From positions 62,001-126,000 of the forward strand of contig NZ_RYFD01000004.1 in the NCBI RefSeq assembly GCF_004138135.1: DNA of 64,000 nucleotides, given 5' to 3'. The stretch comes from Candidatus Oscillochloris fontis. Lineage in GTDB: Bacteria > Chloroflexota > Chloroflexia > Chloroflexales > Chloroflexaceae. Within the stretch, counting starts at the first letter, position 1; the number at the start of each line of letters is the position of its first letter. Both the position numbers and the translations under genes were made by a program. The notes under the pieces were generated by a model. The model was given only the letters and a program-made list of their open reading frames with translations. It did not search any database and was not told the DNA's origin. Positions 1 through 8,489 of the stretch are shown here, in pieces.

Positions 1-174
1 GCCCATGCGGTTGGGGGCGGTGTGGTGGCGGTGGATTTGCTCGAAACAGAGGACGGCCAACTGCTGGTGAACGAGGTCAACTACACGATGGAGTTCCGCA
101 ACAGCATTGATACCACCGGGGTGGACATTCCGGCGCGGATCATTGACTACACGTTGCGTATCGCACGCGGGTAA
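1..174 (+). CDS. lysX: LysX, alpha-aminoadipate--LysW ligase (C-terminal end only)
   Basis: The 57 residues before the TAA at 172-174 are the end of an ATP-grasp ligase. The segment VAVDLLE, then NEVN, then TMEFRNS and TTGVDIP is typical of LysX, which attaches alpha-aminoadipate to the carrier protein LysW in lysine synthesis. The NEVN motif belongs to the metal/ATP site of ATP-grasp enzymes. The 5' part lies outside the window. lysY follows on the same strand after a hairpin spacer, which supports a lysine rather than a RimK role. Arginine use of a related ArgX cannot be excluded from this fragment. Confidence 0.85.
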   Translation, partial: AHAVGGGVVAVDLLETEDGQLLVNEVNYTMEFRNSIDTTGVDIPARIIDYTLRIARG

Positions 175-194
175 GATCACGCAGGGTGGGGGTT

Positions 195-272
195 CGGGGG
201 CGGCGCAGCCGCCCCCGAAGATCTTTTTGGGTTGCTGGTTGACGGCAAAGCCGTCAACCAGCAACCCAAAAA
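195..272. repeat. Double-hairpin repeat (copy A) in the lysX-lysY spacer
   Basis: Hairpin 1 pairs 195-204 with 208-217 (10 bp, loop GCA). After the spacer AAGATCT, hairpin 2 pairs 224-246 with 250-272 (23 bp, perfect, loop AAA). This is the same layout as the copies near 3.4, 7.3 and 21.7 kb, but the arm sequence of hairpin 2 differs (GGGTTGCTGGTTGACGGC here). The repeat ends two bases before the lysY ribosome-binding site (GAGGAA, 275-280), so it could affect coupling of the two genes. Confidence 0.85.
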
Positions 273-284
273 ACGAGGAATACC

Positions 285-1319
285 ATGACACGGGTAAGTA
301 TTGTCGGTGCCTCCGGCTATGTAGGTGGCGAGTTGCTGCGCCTGCTGCTCTGGCACCCCGAAGTAACGGTCGTTCAGGCCACTAGCGGGCGCAATGCGGG
401 GCGCTATCTCTACCAAGTACACCCCAACCTGCGCGGGCGCACCAGCCTTCAGTTTGTGCATCCCGACAAACTGGAGCCGTGCGATCTGCTCTTCCTGGCC
501 CTGCCCCACGGCGAGGCGGCACGGGCGATGCAGCGCTACACCGGCCTTGCCGAGCGCATCATTGACTGTAGCGCCGACTTCCGCCTGAGCGATCCTGCCG
601 CCTACAAGCGCTGGTACGGTGAGGATCACCCCGCCCCCGAATGGCTGGGCCGCTTTGTGTATGGTTTGCCCGAAGTGAGCCGCGAGGCGCTGCGTGGGGC
701 CAAATATGCCAGCGGGGTGGGCTGTAACGCCACCGCCAGTAATCTGGCCCTGCTGCCCCTGGTGCGCGCCGGGCTGATTGACACCAGCAAACCGGTGTTG
801 ATCGAGGTCAAAGTGGGTTCCTCCGAAGGTGGTGCCAGCAGCACCGACAGCAGCCACCACCCGGAGCGCGCCGGTGCGGTACGCTCGTTCGCCCCGGTGG
901 GCCACCGCCACACCGCCGAGATCGAGCAGGTGACGGGCCTGAGTACTCCGCACCTCTCGATCACCTCGGTGGAACTGGTGCGCGGCGCGTTGGCCACCGC
1001 CCACGCCTTTGCCGTCCGCCCCATCGCCGACAAAGACCTCTGGCAAGCCTATCGCGGCTTCGCCAAAGAGCAACCCTTTGTGCGTCTGGTGAAGGAGCGC
1101 CAGGGTATCTACCGCTACCCCGAACCAAAGATCTTGGCCGGGAGCAACTTCGCCGACCTCGGCTTCGCGCTTGACCCAGAGAGCGGGCGGATTGTCAGCA
1201 TCTGCGCGATTGACAACCTGATGAAGGGTGCGGCAGGCAGCGCGGTGCAGTGTATGAACCTGATGCTCGGCTTTGAAGAGACGCTGGGGCTAGAATTCCC
1301 CGGCCTACACCCGGTGTAG
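285..1319 (+). CDS. lysY: LysW-aminoadipate 6-phosphate reductase / N-acetyl-glutamyl-phosphate reductase (LysY/ArgC)
   Basis: A 344-residue NADPH-dependent reductase. It has the nucleotide-binding loop GASGYVGGE (8-16), the active-site Cys147 in GVGCNATAS, and the family segments SSEGGASS and HRHTAEIEQ. The reaction is reduction of the LysW-bound aminoadipyl phosphate (LysY) or of N-acetylglutamyl phosphate (ArgC). LysY is preferred because lysX lies directly upstream and because of the LysY-like CNATAS context. The ATG at 285 has GAGGAA five bases before it. A dual lysine/arginine role, known for some bacterial LysW systems, is possible. Confidence 0.85.
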   Translation: MTRVSIVGASGYVGGELLRLLLWHPEVTVVQATSGRNAGRYLYQVHPNLRGRTSLQFVHPDKLEPCDLLFLALPHGEAARAMQRYTGLAERIIDCSADFRLSDPAAYKRWYGEDHPAPEWLGRFVYGLPEVSREALRGAKYASGVGCNATASNLALLPLVRAGLIDTSKPVLIEVKVGSSEGGASSTDSSHHPERAGAVRSFAPVGHRHTAEIEQVTGLSTPHLSITSVELVRGALATAHAFAVRPIADKDLWQAYRGFAKEQPFVRLVKERQGIYRYPEPKILAGSNFADLGFALDPESGRIVSICAIDNLMKGAAGSAVQCMNLMLGFEETLGLEFPGLHPV

Positions 1320-1333
1320 GCATAACCGCCGTA

Positions 1334-1379
1334 GGGACGCAAGATATTGCGTCTTGCGTCTTGCGTCTTGCGTCTCTAC
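1334..1379. repeat. TAGAGACGCAA-type palindrome with internal CGTCTTG repeats
   Basis: The palindrome GACGCAAgataTTGCGTC is followed by three further units of TTGCGTC and ends in GCGTCTCTAC. It sits between two convergent genes. On the minus strand its right end reads GTAGAGACGCAA and supplies the TAG stop (1376-1378) of the membrane protein gene. It may also end transcription. Confidence 0.8.
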
Positions 1380-2617
1380 GACCCCAAAAAAACCACCACC
1401 TCAAAGAAACGTGGATTCAAGAACCACCACGTCCCCCACGCATTAGACACAACCCCCAACAGAATCAACACCCGCATCGGCCAACCCACCCGCGTCTTGG
1501 CAGCCAGCGCCAGTAAGACAAGCGCGCTCGGCAGCAGATCCAAGCTAAAACGGTACCCGAACTGCCACCAACCCGTGTTGTAGTAACTCATCAGGGGGAT
1601 GAGCAGCAATCCGACGGCCACCCACGCCCCAACTACGAGTGTGCGGGGTTGCCGTGCCCATGCCAGCATAATCAGGGCTGGCGTGGTGAAGAGAATACTC
1701 ATACCTTCTAGGCTGGGAACGATCATCCGTCGTTCAGCATCCCAGACTGGCCCCGCCAATAGCATCACCCAAAGATTGTGGGGAATATAGAAGCTATGAA
1801 ACTGACCATAGGTCTGGAGGTCAGCAGTAAGTGATGGGTTCACATTCTGGGTTAGATAGCCAAAATCGAGCGGGTTATCAAAACGGGCATAGTTATAACT
1901 CAGCAAGAACAACACCGCCAAGCCCATAGGGGCGATGGTCGCAATACCCCAACCCAACCACTTACGCCAATCGCTCCAAGCCCCCCATCCCCGATGCTGC
2001 AACTCAATCGCCATGAGCAGGGGCAGCATCAACGCCACATGGGGGCGGCCAAGCATCGCCAACGCCAATGCCAGCCCGGCAAGATACGCCTTGCGCGTAC
2101 TGATTGCCAACCAGATCGCAGCAAGCAGAAAAGTTGTGGTACAAATCTGAGCTAAAAACCAGACACTGCCCAGGGTTGATACATACCAATGGACAGAACC
2201 TAGCCCAAACAATAACGTCAACCAGAGATTGTCAGCTAAAGAGAGTTGTGTCCAGCATTGTTGCGCCAATGCCTCCAGTAACAAAAAGGCAATCACCACA
2301 TTGATCGCCCCCATAACCGCCCCAAAAATGACCGTATTCACCCCAGCAACCCCAAAAACAGCAACAAAGGGTAACAGGAGTAACGCAGGTAGGGGTGGAA
2401 AGGGAACATACCAGTGGCCATGATAGAATGTTAAATCAACCGTAGCGGGTGGATTGATCAGAAACAATCGCCCATGCAAGAAGGATTCGGCCAAGCGATC
2501 AAAATGGGCATCGGGGGGCGAGGTAACCCGATATAAGAGCAGTGCCGAACTCATATAGATTCCAAACGTGAGAATCCCGATGAGCACAGCCAGTCGAAAA
2601 TGTCGAGAGATGAACAT
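1376..2617 (-). CDS. Polytopic membrane protein, probable GT-C-type glycosyltransferase
   Basis: 413 residues with about ten hydrophobic segments. The first loop, after one transmembrane helix, holds acidic residues (PPDAHFDRLAES) followed by YVPFPPLPALLLLP. That layout resembles lipid-phosphate-sugar-dependent GT-C enzymes of the ArnT/PMT type, which act on the outer face of the membrane, but no family motif is decisive. The ATG at 2617 has GAGGATG seven bases upstream. The TAG stop lies in a palindromic repeat. It is convergent with lysY and downstream of rsmG on the same strand, with only 30 bases between them, so it may be co-transcribed with rsmG. Confidence 0.6.
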   Translation of the reverse strand: MFISRHFRLAVLIGILTFGIYMSSALLLYRVTSPPDAHFDRLAESFLHGRLFLINPPATVDLTFYHGHWYVPFPPLPALLLLPFVAVFGVAGVNTVIFGAVMGAINVVIAFLLLEALAQQCWTQLSLADNLWLTLLFGLGSVHWYVSTLGSVWFLAQICTTTFLLAAIWLAISTRKAYLAGLALALAMLGRPHVALMLPLLMAIELQHRGWGAWSDWRKWLGWGIATIAPMGLAVLFLLSYNYARFDNPLDFGYLTQNVNPSLTADLQTYGQFHSFYIPHNLWVMLLAGPVWDAERRMIVPSLEGMSILFTTPALIMLAWARQPRTLVVGAWVAVGLLLIPLMSYYNTGWWQFGYRFSLDLLPSALVLLALAAKTRVGWPMRVLILLGVVSNAWGTWWFLNPRFFEVVVFLGS

Positions 2618-2647
2618 TGGAACATCCTCGCAACAAGATGTTTGGCA

Positions 2648-3355
2648 CTACAACGGCTTACGGGTCGGCACCCCCGGTGCGCGGGGATAGCGCGGGTCAG
2701 TTGGGTTTACCTTCTCCACAATCACCACCACATGCGCATCTTGGCCGGGCAGTGCCACCGGCTCCACCCCTACCAACTTGCCTCCCAACAGACGTAAGGC
2801 GTGTTCAGCGGCTGTCACCTCGGTGTAGACCGTTGGCCCCTTGGCGGCTAGCAACCGCCCACGGATGTGCAGCAGTGGCAGGGCATACTCCAACAAGACC
2901 CGCAACTCGGCTACGGCGCGCGCCGTGACGAGATCATGGGTCGCACGCTCAGCCGTGTTACGTCCAACATCCTCGGCTCGCGCATCCAGCACCCGCACCG
3001 CATGCAGATCGAGGTCATGCGCCACATGACGTAAAAACTCGGCCTTCTTGCCCACCGACTCAATCAGCGTCAAGCGCAGTTCGGGGCGTAAGATCTTCAG
3101 CACGAGGCCCGGAAACCCGGCCCCACTGCCGATATCCACCAGACTATTCGGGCCACTGCCCCAGAATCGGGCCAGGCTGAGCGAATCGAGAAAGTGGCGG
3201 CGGTAGATCTCAGCCAGATCCGTGATCGTCGTCAGATTGATGCGCTCATTCCATTCGCGCAAGAGCTGCGCATAGCGCGCCAACTGATCAAGTTGGGTAG
3301 GGGTCAGACTCATGCCCCAATCGGTACAGGTCTGAACCAAAAGATCATCAGACAT
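2648..3355 (-). CDS. rsmG: 16S rRNA (guanine(527)-N7)-methyltransferase RsmG (GidB)
   Basis: 235 residues, the usual RsmG length. The SAM-binding motif is LVDIGSGAGFPGLVLKI (about 67-83), preceded by the family signature INLTTI and HFLDSL. The enzyme methylates G527 of 16S rRNA. The start is the ATG at 3355. Its ribosome-binding site (CCGGAGGAT on the minus strand) is built from the edge of the triple-hairpin repeat upstream, the same CCTCCGG found in the intact copy at 7.2 kb. The repeat insertion therefore shaped this gene's leader. Confidence 0.93.
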   Translation of the reverse strand: MSDDLLVQTCTDWGMSLTPTQLDQLARYAQLLREWNERINLTTITDLAEIYRRHFLDSLSLARFWGSGPNSLVDIGSGAGFPGLVLKILRPELRLTLIESVGKKAEFLRHVAHDLDLHAVRVLDARAEDVGRNTAERATHDLVTARAVAELRVLLEYALPLLHIRGRLLAAKGPTVYTEVTAAEHALRLLGGKLVGVEPVALPGQDAHVVVIVEKVNPTDPRYPRAPGVPTRKPL

Positions 3356-3376
3356 AGGTTATCCTCCGGTGGGGGG

Positions 3377-3494
3377 CGGGGGCGGCTGCGTCGCCCCCGA
3401 AGATCTTTGTTGTTGTTTTTTGGCGGCTGTGCCGCCAAAAAACAACAACAAATAGGGTTTGGGGTACATCCCCAAGAACTTTGCACATGCCCTG
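3377..3494. repeat. Triple-hairpin repeat (copy B), left end lost
   Basis: Hairpin 1 pairs 3377-3384 with 3392-3399. Hairpin 2 pairs 3406-3427 with 3431-3452 (22 bp perfect, loop TGT). Hairpin 3 pairs TTGGGG 3459-3464 with CCCCAA 3470-3475. The right end CTTTGCACATGCCCTG (3479-3494) matches the right terminal repeat of the complete element at 7.2 kb with one change. The left terminal repeat is missing; the rsmG leader begins there. It lies between nadD and rsmG, which are both on the minus strand. Confidence 0.85.
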
Positions 3495-3515
3495 ATTCCG
3501 GGAAGCCTTGGAAGC

Positions 3516-4121
3516 TCAGAGGTAAAGACCATGGTGCGCAATATAGGCCAAGACCGCATCAGGAATCTGGTAGCGGGTAGGGCGGCCACTCGCTAGGCGC
3601 AGGCGCAGATCGGTACTCGACACCGTCAGACGTGGGCCATCAATCAGCGTGGTACGCAGGCGCACCCCCGGCAAGCGCGATTCCAGATCGGCCAGATCGC
3701 ACGGATGATCGGGGCGTGCGACAACCGCAAGTTGCGCAAGGCGCAAGATCTCGTGTACCCGATGCCAGCGCGGCAAATCGCGGGCCGCATCAGCGCCCAT
3801 GATCAAGGTGAGATGACTGAATGGCGGCAAGTGATTGCGCAGACCCACCAACGTATCACGGGTATAGGAGGGTGGTGGGCGGCGCAGTTCGAGATCCGAG
3901 ACCGCAAAGGCGGGGTTAGCGGCACATGCGAGGCGCACCATCTCAAGGCGCTGGGTAGGTGAAGCACCGGGGGCCACCCCCTTGAGTGGCTGGCGGGCGG
4001 CGGGCACAAAGATCACCTGATCAAGCCGCAGCGCATAGCGTACCTCCTCAGCAATCGCTAAGTGGCCGATATGTACTGGGTCAAAGGTGCCACCATAGAC
4101 CCCAATCCGCTGCCCGGTCAA
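3516..4121 (-). CDS. nadD: Nicotinate-nucleotide adenylyltransferase NadD
   Basis: 201 residues, the normal NadD length. The N-terminal motif GGTFDPVHIGH (10-20) holds the nucleotidyltransferase HxGH site, and SSTDLR near the C-terminus is the second signature. It makes nicotinic acid adenine dinucleotide in NAD synthesis. The first codon is TTG at 4121; TTGA overlaps the TGA of the upstream small gene, so translation is probably coupled. No better ATG lies before the GGTFDP motif. Confidence 0.93.
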   Translation of the reverse strand: MTGQRIGVYGGTFDPVHIGHLAIAEEVRYALRLDQVIFVPAARQPLKGVAPGASPTQRLEMVRLACAANPAFAVSDLELRRPPPSYTRDTLVGLRNHLPPFSHLTLIMGADAARDLPRWHRVHEILRLAQLAVVARPDHPCDLADLESRLPGVRLRTTLIDGPRLTVSSTDLRLRLASGRPTRYQIPDAVLAYIAHHGLYL

Positions 4122-4366
4122 TGACTATGCTCCTCAATCTCGCGGGCATCTTGGAAGAGGTGCCAGATCATCCACGAGAGATCATGCTGATCCTCGGCAC
4201 AGAGATCATCCACATAGTCACGAATCAACGCCGCAACATCTTGGCGGGGCAGCAGGTAGACCCGATCCCCTAACGATTCGTGCAACTGAAGCGCGAGGGC
4301 ATCGGCCAGATCGAGCATATCGCGCTCAGGTAAGCGACGATCAGTGCTGTAGCGATAACCACGCAT
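4118..4366 (-). CDS. Small acidic hypothetical protein upstream of nadD
   Basis: 82 residues, mostly helical and acidic by composition, with no signal peptide or membrane segment. I do not recognise the family. The stop TGA overlaps the nadD start TTG by three bases, so the two genes form a coupled pair. The context suggests a housekeeping partner but gives no activity. Confidence 0.65.
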   Translation of the reverse strand: MRGYRYSTDRRLPERDMLDLADALALQLHESLGDRVYLLPRQDVAALIRDYVDDLCAEDQHDLSWMIWHLFQDAREIEEHSH

Positions 4367-4384
4367 AGACTCCCCACCAACCAG

Positions 4385-5278
4385 TTAGCGCCCGCGTAGA
4401 CGTGGACGCACATCATCATACGCCGACTCGTCATCATAGGATTCTTGATACTGGAGTTGGGTCGTGGTCTGCCCGCGCCGTGGAATGAGGGCGTTTTCGG
4501 TGAGGCTCTCGTGAATATAATCAAGATAGCCGCGAATATCATCATTATCATCAAGGCTACTAAATGGAACCGTAGCTCCGCTGACTGTTTTGACGCTCTC
4601 GCCAATATCTCTAAGGGTTCCATCTATACCCTTCACTAATCCCCGCATAACCGCAGCTAATTCCTCTTTTTCTTGCACGGTCAAATTTGCAAAACCTATC
4701 AGTGCCTTCTCTTGTGCTCGCAGGAGTGTTGCACGTAAAATAGCAATATCGGCTTGGGTTTGAAGTTCATACCTACGCACTAAATGGGCTTGGCGCACTT
4801 GCTCAACCAATTCCTCACTTGTCACAGGGGTCCAGAGCAGTGCTGGAATAATAATAAAACCTATAATCCCAATAATCACTTGTTGCAGAACAAGGCCGCT
4901 ATTTGCGACAACTGGTTGTATTGCCCACCAACTATATTGTATTTCAAAGGAATAATAGATAAGGTAGAGTGATGCGGCAATAATAACACCGTAACCCCAT
5001 GTTTTTGCGTTGATTTTTTGTAATAACATGCCACCTGGCGACCAAGGAATCAAGAAACTCGTCAGACTCGGTGGTGCTAAAACCAGAATCGCAGTAAAAG
5101 CGATTGCCACTACTGGATTAGTAGTAAGTTGGCTCTGCACTCCCCACCAATAGACCGCCGATCCTATCATAGCTACAAAGGCCAGCACCGCCAACAACGA
5201 CTTAGCGGTAAACTGCCATCCCCCACTGGTGCTGCGGCGACGTTGCCCACGAACCATATCAAGGTATCTGCTGCTCAC
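4385..5278 (-). CDS. Membrane protein with coiled-coil-like cytoplasmic tail
   Basis: About 297 residues from the GTG at 5278, chosen because GGAAGGA lies seven bases upstream; the longer frame to 5374 adds an unlikely leader. Four hydrophobic segments fill the first half (for example SLLAVLAFVAMIGSAVYWWG and QQVIIGIIGFIIIPALLW). They are followed by a charged helical stretch (about 160-240, rich in E, Q, R, L) and a disordered acidic/basic tail. No enzyme motif is visible. It lies 18 bases upstream of the small nadD-coupled gene on the same strand, so it may head that operon. Confidence 0.65.
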   Translation of the reverse strand: MSSRYLDMVRGQRRRSTSGGWQFTAKSLLAVLAFVAMIGSAVYWWGVQSQLTTNPVVAIAFTAILVLAPPSLTSFLIPWSPGGMLLQKINAKTWGYGVIIAASLYLIYYSFEIQYSWWAIQPVVANSGLVLQQVIIGIIGFIIIPALLWTPVTSEELVEQVRQAHLVRRYELQTQADIAILRATLLRAQEKALIGFANLTVQEKEELAAVMRGLVKGIDGTLRDIGESVKTVSGATVPFSSLDDNDDIRGYLDYIHESLTENALIPRRGQTTTQLQYQESYDDESAYDDVRPRLRGR

Positions 5279-5395
5279 GTTCGTGTCCTTCCCTCTAACT
5301 GTCAGTGGGCCGTGTGCCATGCGAGGCGTCGGCTTAGGTATAATGGCGTACAAAAATGTGCATACGTAAGGCACATACGTACCGAATGGGCCTAC

Positions 5396-6064
5396 TTAGC
5401 GCCCAACAAGATCTGGAGTTATCACGACATAGGTTTCGATCCACTCACTTCCTCCGGCGGCGTTAATACGCGCAATAAGTGCTGGAGAGAGGGCAGTAAG
5501 GCCATAACTTTTATTGACGTTGTATGGCACCTCCAATGCGTCAAGATTTTTATCGCGCAAGGTAAATGCTGCTTGCGCCGAGAAATCACCCATGAATGTA
5601 CCCAAAAGGACATGCTGTTGATTGATCGGGTCGTACCACCACAACTCACTTCTTGCAGTTGTATAGATACGCATTGGTTCGAACACGATGCGATTGATCT
5701 GTTGCTCACGCCAGCGCTCTTCGTTGCTTTGTGGCGCACGGGTTGACAGAATGAATGGTGGCGGTATCGTTGCAGTTGGCGATGGAAGAACGATCTCCGC
5801 AGTTGGCGCAGGGGTTGCAGTTGCTACTCCCTCCACTCCATCCACAGTTGGGTTGATCTGCGTAGGTATGATCTCAGGCATTGCTGATGGCACAGATTCG
5901 CTAGGTACAACAATCGCCATGGATGGGAGTGCCGAGGGTGGGAGGATAGTGTCAGGTTGGTTACTCTGGAGTGCCTCCATGCAACCACTCAACAAGAACG
6001 TAAACAGCGCTACGACCACGAGGTTCCATGGGTCATTGCACCGATTACGGGAAGATCGAACCAT
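5396..6064 (-). CDS. Putative lipoprotein
   Basis: From the ATG at 6064 the product has a basic N-terminus, a hydrophobic stretch and the lipobox LLSGC (Cys about residue 28), followed by a Pro/Thr/Ser-rich linker and a small C-terminal domain with SELWWYDP and TYVVITPDLVGR. The frame stays open to 6151, but the shorter form gives a proper signal peptide, and no good ribosome-binding site is seen for either. The function is unknown. The next gene downstream encodes a membrane protein, so both may act at the cell envelope. Confidence 0.6.
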   Translation of the reverse strand: MVRSSRNRCNDPWNLVVVALFTFLLSGCMEALQSNQPDTILPPSALPSMAIVVPSESVPSAMPEIIPTQINPTVDGVEGVATATPAPTAEIVLPSPTATIPPPFILSTRAPQSNEERWREQQINRIVFEPMRIYTTARSELWWYDPINQQHVLLGTFMGDFSAQAAFTLRDKNLDALEVPYNVNKSYGLTALSPALIARINAAGGSEWIETYVVITPDLVGR

Positions 6065-6101
6065 TCGTACAATGCGCACAGCCGCCTGATATTCTCGCTG
6101 A

Positions 6102-6117
6102 ACCCTCAATTGAGGGT
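6102..6117. promoter_or_regulatory. 16-bp perfect palindrome upstream of the lipoprotein gene
   Basis: ACCCTCAATTGAGGGT is a perfect palindrome 38 bases before the preferred ATG at 6064. It could be an operator for a dimeric repressor. If translation starts at 6151 instead, it would be coding sequence, which makes this tentative. Confidence 0.35.
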
Positions 6118-6289
6118 ATGAACCGAATGCACTAGTATCGAACCCATGCAAATTTTACCATAGGTTGCGAACCAACTACCTATGATCGTACATGACAGCC
6201 ATCTGACAGAATATGTGTTCTTGTTCTCAAGCAAGCAGTTGTGCTCAAAATGGTAGCATAGAGTAGCATAGGCGTCAACACCAAAAAGC

Positions 6290-6312
6290 CAGGGTGGCTG
6301 AACACCACCCTG
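6290..6312 (-). terminator. Intrinsic terminator of the membrane protein gene
   Basis: CAGGGTGG (6290-6297) pairs with CCACCCTG (6305-6312) around a 7-base loop. Read on the minus strand, the stem is followed by GCTTTTTGG, a T-tract. It lies just past the stop of the gene at 6335-7015. Confidence 0.65.
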
Positions 6313-6334
6313 ACCGAGATAGCTATGACGCGCT

Positions 6335-7015
6335 TTAGCGATGGAAGAGGATGGGGCGCACACGCAGCATCAGGCCCACATCAACCAGCGTATGAACCAG
6401 CACCACCGTCCAGATGTCGTTGTAGAGCCAGAGGCAGAGACCCCACCCAAAGACGAGCAGCACCTCGGCCAGTGGGCGGAACTTGCGGATGGCAACCGAG
6501 CGCGGTGAATCGTCAAAGTGGGGCGGCAGGAGTTGTAACCAGAACAAACCGTGGATCAGGCCACCATAGATCATGAAGAAGACCAACCCCAGGCCAAACC
6601 CGGCGACGCTGGCAAACCCAGGTGCAAACAGCCCAACCACACTCGATCCGATCAACGCTCCGAGCCAGTAGACAAAGGCGAAGGCGAAGGTCTCGAAGAT
6701 CCCATTCCCAATCGAGAAGATCACCGTCGGCAATGGTAGCACTGGGCGATCATCGTGGCGCGCCACCAGCACATAGAGGGTCTGGCTCAGGGCGAAGGTG
6801 ACGACCAGAAAGGCCACCAACCAGGGCTGCGCGAGGGTGGCCCCAACATTCCAAGCCCCAATCCAGTGGTTCAACGCCACCAGACCCAAGAGTAACGAGA
6901 TGCCCCAGTAGATCAGAATGGCACGCTCTGGGTTGGCCATACCCATCCGTACATAGTTGATCGCCGACTTGCTGGCGTTCGCGGTCTTGGCTGCGGTCTG
7001 GAATTTCACATCCAT
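6335..7015 (-). CDS. Polytopic membrane protein of unknown function
   Basis: 226 residues from the ATG at 7015, which has GGAG eight bases upstream; upstream in-frame codons run into the MITE and are not likely to be translated. It has about six hydrophobic segments, with a short charged N-terminus and an HTLVDVGLMLRVRP tail. The last helices recall CPBP-type membrane proteases, but the EExxR motif is absent, so no such role is claimed. It is followed by an intrinsic terminator. Confidence 0.6.
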   Translation of the reverse strand: MDVKFQTAAKTANASKSAINYVRMGMANPERAILIYWGISLLLGLVALNHWIGAWNVGATLAQPWLVAFLVVTFALSQTLYVLVARHDDRPVLPLPTVIFSIGNGIFETFAFAFVYWLGALIGSSVVGLFAPGFASVAGFGLGLVFFMIYGGLIHGLFWLQLLPPHFDDSPRSVAIRKFRPLAEVLLVFGWGLCLWLYNDIWTVVLVHTLVDVGLMLRVRPILFHR

Positions 7016-7219
7016 GGGCTGCTCCAGGGGATAGGCACATCTGTATATCTTTTGAGTGCCTATAGTAGATGCTCTGTTTGGGGTCGTTGTTCGGTCTTTG
7101 TTCAGGTTTTGCGTGGAAATGTGTCGTAATTGTGGCGAACAGGTAGTGTCTTGGGCAATATCGTTGCTTATATGCAACGCGAGTATACTACGAGATGCTC
7201 CAAATGACAAGAGGCATGC

Positions 7220-7391
7220 ACAGGTTTGCCAGGGCATGGGCAAAGTCACCTCCGGTGGGGGTGCGGGGGCGACTGCGCCGCCCCCGCAGAATTTTTTTGT
7301 GGTGTTTTGGCGGTGAAGCCGCCAAAACACCACAAAAAATGGGGCTTGGGGTGCAGCCCCAAGAACTTTGCCCATGCCCTGACAGGTTTGC
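7220..7391. mobile_element. Complete 152-bp MITE with 16-bp terminal inverted repeats and 10-bp target duplication
   Basis: The element is 7230-7381. Its ends, CAGGGCATGGGCAAAG (7230-7245) and CTTTGCCCATGCCCTG (7366-7381), are perfect inverted repeats. They are flanked by the direct repeat ACAGGTTTGC (7220-7229 and 7382-7391), a target duplication. Inside are hairpin 1 (7263-7271/7279-7287), hairpin 2 (7293-7313/7319-7339, 21 bp perfect) and hairpin 3 (7345-7351/7357-7363). There is no coding capacity, so a transposase must act in trans. CAGGG ends and a duplication of 8-10 bp fit my recollection of the ISAs1 family. Confidence 0.88.
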
Positions 7392-7558
7392 CGATGGGCC
7401 TTGACCGGGAAGAATTCCCTAGCATGCTTGGGAAGCTGCCCCTAACACGCACGTGGTTAGAATGTTAGGCTAGAAGGGCAAGACAGGGTGGATCGCCCAC
7501 AATGGTGTGGGCACTCCATCCCTGTTGTGGTCATAGAGTAGAGCATAGGTGAACAATA

Positions 7559-8437
7559 ATGCAGATCTGGAATACCTTCAAAACAACCATTCTTCTGGCT
7601 GGCTTGACGGCTCTGTTTATGCTGATCGGTGGGGCGATTGGCGGTCAGGTGGGGATGATCATCGCGCTGGTGATGGCCGTGGCGATGAATATGGGCGCGT
7701 GGTGGTTCTCGGATACCTTGGCGCTGCGCATGAGTGGTGCCCATGAGGTGAGTCCGGCGGAGGCTCCCGAACTCCACCAGATGGTGGAGGAGTTGTCGCT
7801 TCGGGCCGAAATTCCGAAGCCACGGGTCTATCTGATCGAGAGTGAGACGCCCAACGCCTTCGCCACGGGGCGCAGCCCGGCCAAGGGTGCAGTTGCGGTG
7901 ACGACCGGGATTGCTCGTTTGCTCACCCGCGACGAGTTGGCGGGTGTGGTGGCCCACGAGTTGGCGCATATTAAGCACCGCGATACGCTCATTTCGAGTA
8001 TTGCGGCGACGATTGCCGGCGCGATCTCGATGCTGGCCGATATGGCGATGTGGAGCCTGATGTTCGCCGGCCTGGGTGGCTCGGACGACGGTGAGGATGA
8101 GGGTATCGCCCGAATGGTCGGTGGTGTCCTGATGATGATCCTGGCTCCGATTGCGGCGATGATCATCCAGATGGCGATCTCGCGCTCGCGTGAGTACCTC
8201 GCTGATGCGGGTGGGGCGCGTATCCTGGGGAACCCGTTGCCGCTGGCGAGTGCGCTGGAGAAGTTGGAGTGGGCGGCGGGCCGCGTGCCGATGCAGGCCA
8301 GCCCCGCCACTTCGCACCTCTATATCATTAACCCGCTGGTGGGTGGTTTGGCTGGGCTCTTCCGTACCCACCCCGCCACCGCCGAGCGCATCGCACGCCT
8401 GCGGGCGATGAGTAGCCAGGGTGTGGCGATGGTGTAG
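7559..8437 (+). CDS. htpX: HtpX-like zinc metalloprotease (M48)
   Basis: 292 residues. Two N-terminal hydrophobic segments are followed by the zinc site HELAH (His133, Glu134, His137) in HELAHIKHRD, two more membrane segments, and SREYLADAGG, whose Glu is the third zinc ligand. The C-terminal THPATAERIARL is typical of M48B. HtpX is a membrane-bound quality-control protease. The ATG at 7559 is preceded by AGGTGA. It faces a convergent WD40 gene with a shared terminator between them. Confidence 0.93.
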   Translation: MQIWNTFKTTILLAGLTALFMLIGGAIGGQVGMIIALVMAVAMNMGAWWFSDTLALRMSGAHEVSPAEAPELHQMVEELSLRAEIPKPRVYLIESETPNAFATGRSPAKGAVAVTTGIARLLTRDELAGVVAHELAHIKHRDTLISSIAATIAGAISMLADMAMWSLMFAGLGGSDDGEDEGIARMVGGVLMMILAPIAAMIIQMAISRSREYLADAGGARILGNPLPLASALEKLEWAAGRVPMQASPATSHLYIINPLVGGLAGLFRTHPATAERIARLRAMSSQGVAMV

Positions 8438-8456
8438 CCTGATGCTCCTACCTCGT

Positions 8457-8484
8457 GGCGCTGCCAGCATTGGCTGGCAGCGCC
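8457..8484. terminator. Convergent terminator between htpX and the WD40 gene
   Basis: GGCGCTGCCAGC (8457-8468) pairs perfectly with GCTGGCAGCGCC (8473-8484) around ATTG, followed by TTTGGTT on the plus strand. It lies between two convergent stops. Confidence 0.75.
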
Positions 8485-8489
8485 TTTGG

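Noticed and set aside
6335-7015. CPBP (CAAX-type) membrane protease
   Set aside because: The hydrophobic pattern is similar, but the EExxR motif and the usual His residues are not present.
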